From positions 248,001-312,000 of the forward strand of contig JADJOI010000003.1 of assembly GCA_016713875.1 (NCBI GenBank): 64,000 nucleotides of DNA, read 5' to 3'. Positions 26,043 through 33,680 of this stretch are shown here, one piece after another. Origin of the DNA: Flavobacteriales bacterium (GTDB lineage: Bacteria > Bacteroidota > Bacteroidia > Flavobacteriales_F > PHOS-HE28). How positions within the stretch are numbered: position 1 is the stretch's first letter; each line of letters opens with the position of its first letter. The notes beneath the pieces were generated by a model. The model ran no database searches. It saw only the letters and a list, made by a program, of their open reading frames with translations, and was not told where the DNA came from. The position numbers and the translations under genes were made by a program.

Positions 26043-28097
26043 ATGAACACCGCCCTGCTGCGTGGCCTTGTCGCCACTGCCTTTGCCCCGCTCGCGGGGA
26101 GCATCCTCGCCCAGTGCCCCATCGGCGAGGTGGAGGTCGTGATCGAAGTGATCACCGATGCGTACGCGTACGAGACCTACTGGGAACTGCTCCCAAGTGG
26201 GGCGTCCTGCGGCAATGGTACCATCTTCAGCGGGGGCAATCCGCTGGTGGGCTGCAACGGAGCGGGTGCGCAACAGCAGCAACCTGGAGGCTACGGCAAC
26301 AGCCTGACGATCTCGGAAGGACCGTTCTGCCTGACCCAAGGAGCCACCTACGATATCTTCTGGGCGGACGATTGGGGCGATGCCGGCTTGAGCTTCGCAG
26401 TGCTGGTGCAGGGTGTGAACGTGGCCAACTTCGTCGGCACCGGCGATGGCGAGACCTTCAGCTTCGTGGCCCAGCTCCCCGTGGCGCGGGACATGAGCGT
26501 CACCAGCCTGACCACCGCACTTTACGCCGTCCGCGACGAGCCGGTGCGCATCATCGGAACGGTGGCGAGCCTTGGGTCCGACCCGGTGACCTCCTTCGAC
26601 CTCCACTACAGCATCGATGGAGGGCCGCCCGTGGTGCAGAACGTGGGACCGGTGAACCTGCAGGCGGGCGATGCGCTCGAATTCGAGCACAGCACCCCCT
26701 GGGTGCCGACGTCCACCGGCACCTTCGCGGTCGAGGTCTGGGCCAGCAACATCAACGGAGGTGCCGACCTGGTGCCGGCCAACGACCTGGCCTCTTCGTC
26801 CACGCTGGTGAACGAGCCGATCCCCAACATCCTGGACCAGTACCTCATCGGTCCACCTGTGGTGGAAACGATCGCGGATTCCGATCAGGACCTGCTGGTG
26901 CCGCGCGACCTGGATTTCCACCCCGATCTGTCGCGGAACGAGCTGTGGGTGATCAATAAGGACACCGAGCAGAGCGGGGGGAGCACGGTGAAGTTCACCA
27001 ACGTGGGCCAGACCGGCATGACCTGGTTGATGCAGGAGGACCCCAACAACTGGCACTTCATGAGCCTGCCCACCGGCATCGCGTTCGCCGACAACGGCAA
27101 CTTCGCCACCTGCCCGGGCATCTTCGATGCGAACCAGAACGGAGGCGACCCCTTCACGGGCCCCAGCCTATGGAGCAGCGATCCGGCCATCTACGCGCAG
27201 GGCGTTTTCGGTCCTCTGGGCAGCCATCTGGACATGTTGCACGTGAACCCCAACAGCCAGGGGATCGCTCATGAACAATGGAACCGGTTCTGGGTCGTCG
27301 ACGGGTTCAATGGGGACATCGTCATGAACGATTTCAGGGTGGACCATGGTCCGGGCAACAGCTACCATGGTGATGCCATCATCCGCCGCTATTCGGACTT
27401 CACCATCACCCGCGACCCGAACGACCATGTCGTGAGCCACTGCGCTCTGGACAAGACCACCGGCTGGTTGTACGTGGTGGACAACGGTGGCCAGCGGGTG
27501 CTGCGGATGGACATCCGCTCCGGTTCGGTGTCAGGGCCCGCCACCTTCGGGCCCTGGGAGAGCTACGTGGAGTACAGTACCGTGAGCGGATACACCTGGG
27601 AGGTGATCGTGAGCAGCGGTCTGGTGCAGCCGGCGGGCATCGATCTGGTGGGCGACCGGATGGTGGTGAGCGATCACGCCTCCGGTGAGCTGATCATCTA
27701 CGACATCTCCGTCGTGCCCGCAGTGGAATTGGGCCGTGTGGCCACCGGTGCCGCAGGCCTCATGGGCGTGAAGCTCGGTCCGGACGGCCGCATCTGGGCG
27801 GTGAACGCCACCACCCATGCCTTGCTTCGCATCACGCCCGAGTCCACCGTCGGAACCCTCGAGCGATCGGACCCCGAGCTTCGGCTTGCGCCTGTCCCAG
27901 CGGATGAGCTGCTCCAGGTCACCGGACTGGGCCGGTCCGGCCGGCGCGTATTCGTGGAGGTGCTCGACGCCTCGGGCCGGGTGGTCCTGTCGGACCTCCT
28001 CGACGGCGGAACGGACGTGCTCGACCTGACCGTACTGCGGAGCGGTACCTATGTCCTGAGGGGCAACGGCCGGGTGGCACGCTTCACCCGGAACTGA
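26043..28097 (+). CDS. Secreted NHL-like beta-propeller protein with T9SS type A-like tail
   Basis: 684 residues from ATG 26043; the longer in-frame start lies upstream of the promoter box. A signal peptide ends at ILAQ. The first ~100 residues contain the beta domain shared with neighbouring proteins (ETYWELLPSG ... FCLTQGATYDIFWADDWGDAG). A CARDB-like segment follows (VRDEPVRIIGTVASLGSDPV), then a six-bladed propeller of NHL/SMP-30 style (RDLDFHPDLSRNELWVINK, THALLRITPE). The C-terminus (LRLAPVPADELLQVTGL ... LRSGTYVLRGNGRVARF) is a degenerate type A T9SS sorting domain, with P-V-P in place of the usual P-N-P. Ligand unknown. Confidence 0.8.
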   Translation: MNTALLRGLVATAFAPLAGSILAQCPIGEVEVVIEVITDAYAYETYWELLPSGASCGNGTIFSGGNPLVGCNGAGAQQQQPGGYGNSLTISEGPFCLTQGATYDIFWADDWGDAGLSFAVLVQGVNVANFVGTGDGETFSFVAQLPVARDMSVTSLTTALYAVRDEPVRIIGTVASLGSDPVTSFDLHYSIDGGPPVVQNVGPVNLQAGDALEFEHSTPWVPTSTGTFAVEVWASNINGGADLVPANDLASSSTLVNEPIPNILDQYLIGPPVVETIADSDQDLLVPRDLDFHPDLSRNELWVINKDTEQSGGSTVKFTNVGQTGMTWLMQEDPNNWHFMSLPTGIAFADNGNFATCPGIFDANQNGGDPFTGPSLWSSDPAIYAQGVFGPLGSHLDMLHVNPNSQGIAHEQWNRFWVVDGFNGDIVMNDFRVDHGPGNSYHGDAIIRRYSDFTITRDPNDHVVSHCALDKTTGWLYVVDNGGQRVLRMDIRSGSVSGPATFGPWESYVEYSTVSGYTWEVIVSSGLVQPAGIDLVGDRMVVSDHASGELIIYDISVVPAVELGRVATGAAGLMGVKLGPDGRIWAVNATTHALLRITPESTVGTLERSDPELRLAPVPADELLQVTGLGRSGRRVFVEVLDASGRVVLSDLLDGGTDVLDLTVLRSGTYVLRGNGRVARFTRN

Positions 28098-28189
28098 GGG
28101 GATCCTGTTGGGATCCCGATCGGCGGCCGTGGTCGGTCGTGCTCCGCCTTTGGCGATCCCGGTATCTTGCCGTCCCCTACGTTGCGATC

Positions 28190-31100
28190 ATGCTGATGAA
28201 GAACACCCTGCTTGCCTTCGGCCTCCTGACGATCGGCTTATTCCCTGCGGTGGATACCGCCGCCCAGGCGCCCCTGCGGGACCCTGTTGTCGCCGCCCGG
28301 GTCGAACTGCTTCGGAAAGGCCATGCCGCCGCAGACCTGGATGGCCTCATATTGACCGATGTCTACACCGACCGGCGCACAGGCGTGCTGCACGCCTACA
28401 TGCGGCAGGCGGTGAACGGGATCGAAGTGTATGGCACGGAGGTCGCGCTGCACGTGAGGCCGGACGGGACCATCGTAACCCTGCACGATCGCCTCGTGAA
28501 AGGCGCCTCGGCGCGAGCGGGCAAGGGTGGCCCCGCGCTGACCCCGGAACAGGCGTTGGAGCGGGTGATGCTGATGGAAGGACTTCGTCCGGCCACATTG
28601 GTGAGGAGGCAGGCGGACGAGCGCAGGCACAGGGTGGTGTTCAGCGGGGAGGGGTTCACCACCGAGGATCCGGAGGTGCGTCTGTTCCTGATGGAGCGGG
28701 AGGGTCAGCTCGTTCCGGTATGGAACGTCAGCCTGTACATGCCTGACGGCTCACATTGGTGGAACATCCGGCTGGACGCCTTGACGGGGAAGGAACTTGA
28801 GCGGAACGATTGGGTGAGCCAATGCCGGTTCGATGAGCCGGCGGCCGCACATGCGGGGCACGACCATGGCGCAGCTGCCCCACCACCGGCCCCAGCCGCG
28901 GCCAACGACCTCCATGTGTTCCCCATGCCGCTGGAGAGCCCGAGCCATGGCGCCCGCGCCATCCGCAATGCGCCCTGGACCGCTGCGCCGAACGCATCCC
29001 CCTTTGGGTGGAACGACACGAACGGTGCCGCTGGCGCGGAGTTCACCATCACCCGTGGCAACAACGTGTACGCTTCAGAGGACCGCGACAACAACAACGC
29101 TCCGGGCTTCAGCCCCGATGGCGGTCCCACGCTCGACTTCGACTTCCCGCTCAACCTGGCCTTGGAGCCCATCGACTACGAATCGGCGGCCATCGCCAAC
29201 CTGTACTACTGGAACAACATCATCCACGATGTGATGTACCAGTACGGGTTCGATGAGGTGAGCGGCAACTTCCAGGTGAACAACTACGGGAACGGTGGCG
29301 CGGGGAACGATGCGGTGAACGCCGATGCTCAGGACGGCAGTGGCACCAACAACGCCAATTTCGGCACCCCTCCGGACGGCAGCGCACCGCGCATGCAGAT
29401 GTTCCGCTGGACCAGCACCGTGCCGGCACGGGACAGCGACCTGGACAACGGGGTCATCGTGCATGAGTACGGCCATGGCATCAGCAACCGGCTTGTCGGA
29501 GGACCCTCCAACACGAGCTGCCTCTCCAACGCCGAGCAGATGGGCGAGGGCTGGAGTGATTACTACGCGTTGATGTTCACCATGGAGGCGGGCGACCAAG
29601 GGCCTGACCCACGGGGCATCGGGACATACGTGCTCGGTCAGCCGGTGACGGGCGCAGGCATCCGGCCGGCGCCATACTCCACCAACTTCGGGGTGAACGC
29701 GTACACCTACGCCAGCACCAACTCGGGATTGAGCCAGCCGCACGGCATCGGCTTCGTTTGGTGCACCATCCTCTGGGAGATGACCTGGGACCTCATCGGC
29801 CAATACGGGTTCAGCGCCGACCTGTACAACGGGACGGCAGGCAACAACATCGCCATGAACCTGGTGACAGAGGGCCTGCGATACACCGCGTGCAACCCCG
29901 GTTTCGTGGACGGCCGTGACGCCATCCTTCAGGCGGATATGGCCCTTTACGGCGGGGCCAACCAGCAGCTGATCTGGGCCGCGTTCGCCCGTCGGGGTCT
30001 CGGATTCAGCGCCAGCCAGGGCAGCAGCTCCAGCCGCTCCGATCAGGTGGAGGCGTTCGATGTCCCGCTGGACATCAACGTGGGCGTGTCCGGGATCATC
30101 GAACCCCTGCAGGGCATGTATCCGGATTGCGCGAACGATCCCAGGCCGGTGAAGGTCCGGGTCCGCAACAACGGACTACTTACGCAATCCAACATCCCGG
30201 TGAACTACCGGTTGGATAACGGCGCTGTGGTGAGCACGGTGCTGGTCGGCCCGCTCAATTCCGGTCAGGTGGTCGATCTGAGCTTTCCAGGAACGGCGAC
30301 CATCTCCGGCCTGGGCGCACACGTGCTGAAGGCGTGGACATCACTACCTGGCGATCTGGCCGCGGCCAATGACACCAGCACGGCGAACTACCAGCTCTAC
30401 GTGGGAACCACGGTGGCCGCACCCTTCCTGGAGAACTTTGAGAGCGGTGCCCTCTGCGGTACGTCCAGCAATTGCGGCACCACCGTGTGTGACCTCCCCA
30501 ATGGCTGGGTCAATGCCACCAGCGGCACCTACGATGGCAGCGACTGGCGGACGGACGAGAATGGCACACCCAGCTCGGGCACAGGACCCAGTGTGGACCT
30601 GGTGCCTGGGACCGCAACCGGCAACTACATCTATTTGGAAGCTTCCTCGTGCCTGAACAACGAGGCCCAGCTATTGAGCCCGTGCATCGACCTTGCCGGG
30701 GTATTGCTCCCGAGGCTCCGGTACGGGTATCACCTGTTCGGTCCGGCCATGGGCTCCCTGCGGGTGGATGTGTTCGACGGTGAACAGTGGCATCTGGACG
30801 TCACACCGGTGGTCCAGGGCGATCAAGGCAACACTTGGAACACCCGCATCGTGAACCTGGATGCCTTCGCCGGTGGGACCATCCTGGTCAGGTTCCGCGG
30901 GCGCACGGGAACGGACTTCACCTCGGACATGGCGCTGGATGCCATCGAGATCTATGAAGGAGCTGTACCTCCTGTGGTGGATCACAGCGCCACGCCGGCC
31001 TCCTATTGCGTGGGCGGCAAGGTGACGCTTAGTGATCTGTCGATCAACGACCCCACTTCGTGGAACTGGTCCCTGAGCCCGCCCACCGGGTTCATGTTTA

Positions 31101-31309
31101 CCGATGGGACCAGTTCGGCCAGTGAGAACCCTGTGCTGCTCTTCACCAGCCCGGGCACCTACGACGTGACCCTGCAGGCGACGAACATCTATGGGACGGG
31201 GAGCTTCACACGCACCGGAGCGATCACCATCGGCACGAGCATCGCGGCCCGGTTCGACCTCCTGCTGGACCGATGGGGGCAGAGACCACCTGGAACATCA
31301 AGCGCCTGA
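28190..31309 (+). CDS. M36 fungalysin-type metallopeptidase, frameshifted N-terminal part
   Basis: From ATG 28190 (or 28196), four bases after TACGTTGC. A signal peptide ends at TAAQ. An FTP-type propeptide (residues about 25-200) precedes the M36 catalytic domain, with the zinc site H425-E-Y-G-H429 (VIVHEYGHGISNRL) and third ligand Glu453 in GEGWSDYYAL. After it come CARDB-like, MAM-like (ENFESGALCG ... FTSDMALDAIEIYEG) and PKD-like domains. The frame then runs out into a nonsense tail (about the last 12 residues) at a run of five G near 31272-31278. Reading with six G restores DRWGAETTW, a segment matching neighbours, so the original gene continued to 32301. The peptidase part is complete and may still be secreted if translated, but would lack the C-terminal module. 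Confidence 0.85.
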   Translation: MLMKNTLLAFGLLTIGLFPAVDTAAQAPLRDPVVAARVELLRKGHAAADLDGLILTDVYTDRRTGVLHAYMRQAVNGIEVYGTEVALHVRPDGTIVTLHDRLVKGASARAGKGGPALTPEQALERVMLMEGLRPATLVRRQADERRHRVVFSGEGFTTEDPEVRLFLMEREGQLVPVWNVSLYMPDGSHWWNIRLDALTGKELERNDWVSQCRFDEPAAAHAGHDHGAAAPPPAPAAANDLHVFPMPLESPSHGARAIRNAPWTAAPNASPFGWNDTNGAAGAEFTITRGNNVYASEDRDNNNAPGFSPDGGPTLDFDFPLNLALEPIDYESAAIANLYYWNNIIHDVMYQYGFDEVSGNFQVNNYGNGGAGNDAVNADAQDGSGTNNANFGTPPDGSAPRMQMFRWTSTVPARDSDLDNGVIVHEYGHGISNRLVGGPSNTSCLSNAEQMGEGWSDYYALMFTMEAGDQGPDPRGIGTYVLGQPVTGAGIRPAPYSTNFGVNAYTYASTNSGLSQPHGIGFVWCTILWEMTWDLIGQYGFSADLYNGTAGNNIAMNLVTEGLRYTACNPGFVDGRDAILQADMALYGGANQQLIWAAFARRGLGFSASQGSSSSRSDQVEAFDVPLDINVGVSGIIEPLQGMYPDCANDPRPVKVRVRNNGLLTQSNIPVNYRLDNGAVVSTVLVGPLNSGQVVDLSFPGTATISGLGAHVLKAWTSLPGDLAAANDTSTANYQLYVGTTVAAPFLENFESGALCGTSSNCGTTVCDLPNGWVNATSGTYDGSDWRTDENGTPSSGTGPSVDLVPGTATGNYIYLEASSCLNNEAQLLSPCIDLAGVLLPRLRYGYHLFGPAMGSLRVDVFDGEQWHLDVTPVVQGDQGNTWNTRIVNLDAFAGGTILVRFRGRTGTDFTSDMALDAIEIYEGAVPPVVDHSATPASYCVGGKVTLSDLSINDPTSWNWSLSPPTGFMFTDGTSSASENPVLLFTSPGTYDVTLQATNIYGTGSFTRTGAITIGTSIAARFDLLLDRWGQRPPGTSSA

Positions 31310-32301
31310 ACGGGACCACGGTGGCTTCCGGCGGCCCGTTCACCAACGTGGCGACCAACGGTGTCTACCCCCGGCCACCGGAATTCCTCTGCGTCGATGC
31401 CGATAGCTGCTATGTGCTTGAGGTGAACGACAGCTATGGTGACGGCATGTGCTGCGCCTATGGCGATGGCAACTACCTGCTCACCACCGGGGCTGGCGAT
31501 ACCCTGGTGTTCGGCAATGGTCAGTTCACCTTCCAGAGGAGGGATACGTTCTGCCTGGCCGTTACACCCAGATTATCCGCGCGGGTGTTGCTCGAAGGCC
31601 CGTGGGACGGGTCCACCGGGCTCATGAGGGATCAATTGCGGTCCAACCCGGCGTTCCCGCTTACCGAGCCCTACACGACGCTCGGCTTCTCCCAGCTGCT
31701 GGGCGGGGGCGAGACCATCGACCCCGGTCTGCTCTCGGTGACCGGGAACGATGCCATCGTGGATTGGGTGCGGATCGAAGTGCGTGATCCGGCCACCCCC
31801 TCCGTATTGCGCGCCACCCTGCAGGCCTTGGTTCAGCGGGACGGGGATGTGGTGGACGTCAATGGGTCCACGAGCATCGCGTTGCCCGTGGCTGCCGGCA
31901 ACTACCACGTCTCCATCCGCCATCGGAACCACCTGGGGGCGATGACCGGTGATCCCGTGGTGCTCGGCAGCACACCGACCATGGTCGACCTCTCGTCACC
32001 GTCCCAGTCCACCTTCGGCACTGATGCCCGGAAAGCCGCCGGTGCAGTGCGGCTGTTGTGGGCCGGCAATGTGATCCGCGACGGCCAGCTCAAGTACGCC
32101 GGTGGATCCAACGACCGTGATCCCATCCTCGTCCGCATTGGAGGCAGTGTGCCGACCGCGACCGTGTCAGGGTACTGGACCGAGGACGTGACCCTGGATG
32201 CCGTCGTCAAGTATGCGGGGGCCGCGAATGACCGCGATCCGATCCTCGTGAACATCGGCGGGATCGTGCCCACGGCGATCCGCATCGAGCAGCTACCCTG
32301 A
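31273..32301 (+). pseudogene. C-terminal part of the M36 peptidase gene, separated by a frameshift
   Basis: This frame continues the peptidase gene after a one-base loss in a G run. It encodes the rest of the beta domain shared with neighbours (ETTWNIKRLNGTTVASGG ... NDSYGDGMCCAYGDG) and the EQLP-type C-terminal module at bases 31576-32301 (VLLEGPWDGSTGLM, NAIVDWVRIEVR, QRDGDVVDVNG, IRHRNHLGAMT, two NDRDPIL repeats, EQLP). The ATG at 31273 is an internal Met-Gly created by the frame change, with no promoter box, so independent expression is unlikely. A sequencing or assembly error in the homopolymer is as likely as a real mutation. Confidence 0.8.
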
Positions 32302-32345
32302 TGGAGGTCATGCACACCATCCCGCAGGCACTCCCATCTTGCCGT

Positions 32346-33614
32346 ATGATCCGTGACAAGGTGCTACAGGGGGGGGCAGGTGCATGTCTTCTTCTTTCTC
32401 CGCTCATCGCGAACGCGCAGAGCTGGGAAGTGTTCGACATGGTCACCGCGGGATTTCCGAGCAACACGGTCCGGGCGCTCTCCCCGGACAGCAGTGGGAA
32501 CATGTGGGTCGGAACCGATTGGGGGCTCTGCAAGTTCGACGGCACGGATTGGACGGTGTACCAGACCGGCAATTCGGGCCTGCCCGAGAACGACATCCGC
32601 TCGCTGGCCGTGGCCCCGAACGGGGACCTTTGGATCGGTACCGCGCTCTATGGCCTGGTGGTTCACGATGGTACGAACTGGGAGGGCTTTTCCACCCAGA
32701 ACAGTCCATTGCCGGACGACCAGATCAACTGCATCACCTTCGATCATCGGGGTTGGGCATGGATCGGGACCGTGGGCGGGCTGGTCTGCCACACGGGCAC
32801 CGACTGGCGCGTGTATAACGATCAGCCCACGAGCTATAACGGCTTGGTGCTCAATGGCAATCACGTACGCGATGTGGCCGTGGCGCCGGATGGCCTGGTG
32901 GCTTTCGGAACCATCAACGGAGGCTTCCACTACCTGACCGATACGGCCGTCCAGGTACATGCCACCTACATCGACATGTTCCCGGACAACACCCAATACG
33001 GGGTTGTGATCGATACGGTGGCCAGCGAACGTTGGCTGGCCTGTCCGGCCGGTGGGCTTCTGCGCCAGGGAGGATCATGGAATGGCGGCCCGTGGTTCCA
33101 GTACACCACGTTCAATTCACAGATCCCCTCCAATGCGCTGACCTGTATCGTTCAAGACGCGTACTCCCGCCTCTGGATCGGGAGCCAGTTGAACGGAGTG
33201 ATCCTTCGGGAACCGAACGGTGACTACAGCGTGTTCAACACCGGCACCAGCGGCATCCCGGACAATTCCGTAGAGCACTTGTGTTCCGCCCCGGACGGCA
33301 GCCTTTGGGTGGCCACGTTCTTCGGAGGCGCTGCTCGGTTCACCTTCGACGTCGGCATCCACAGTGAGTCCCACCTCGACCGGAGTGTGCACGTGTTCCC
33401 TAACCCTACGGACGGACCGGTGCAGGTCGTGACCGAGGGTCTTGCTGTCGGATCGGAGTGGCGGGTCACTGATGCCGTGGGACGCGTTTTACGGAGCGGC
33501 CGAACCGACGCTGCACAACCGGCCTTCGACTTCCGAGGGAGCGCGCCAGGTCTGTATGGCCTTGTGATCGCCAGCCCGGATGGCCCCCGGTCGGCATGGT
33601 TTCAAGTGTATTGA
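32346..33614 (+). CDS. Two-component-regulator-type propeller protein with T9SS type A sorting domain
   Basis: 422 residues from ATG 32346, right after CATCTTGCCGT; an in-frame ATG at 32301 overlaps the preceding stop and is an alternative. A signal peptide ends at ANAQ. The body has repeated Reg_prop blades: S-x-D-S-x-G-N-M-W-V-G-T-D-W-G-L, A-P-N-G-D-L-W-I-G-T, D-A-Y-S-R-L-W-I-G-S, A-P-D-G-S-L-W-V-A-T. These are the ligand-binding propeller repeats of hybrid two-component sensors, here without kinase. The tail (VFPNPTDGPVQVVTEGL ... GLYGLVIASPDG) is a T9SS type A sorting domain. It is part of the surface-protein run. Confidence 0.87.
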   Translation: MIRDKVLQGGAGACLLLSPLIANAQSWEVFDMVTAGFPSNTVRALSPDSSGNMWVGTDWGLCKFDGTDWTVYQTGNSGLPENDIRSLAVAPNGDLWIGTALYGLVVHDGTNWEGFSTQNSPLPDDQINCITFDHRGWAWIGTVGGLVCHTGTDWRVYNDQPTSYNGLVLNGNHVRDVAVAPDGLVAFGTINGGFHYLTDTAVQVHATYIDMFPDNTQYGVVIDTVASERWLACPAGGLLRQGGSWNGGPWFQYTTFNSQIPSNALTCIVQDAYSRLWIGSQLNGVILREPNGDYSVFNTGTSGIPDNSVEHLCSAPDGSLWVATFFGGAARFTFDVGIHSESHLDRSVHVFPNPTDGPVQVVTEGLAVGSEWRVTDAVGRVLRSGRTDAAQPAFDFRGSAPGLYGLVIASPDGPRSAWFQVY

Positions 33615-33680
33615 CCCTGCTCCCCGGCTGATGTACCTTGCGGCTCCCCGAACCGGGTGACCTTCCAGAATCCCAACAAC

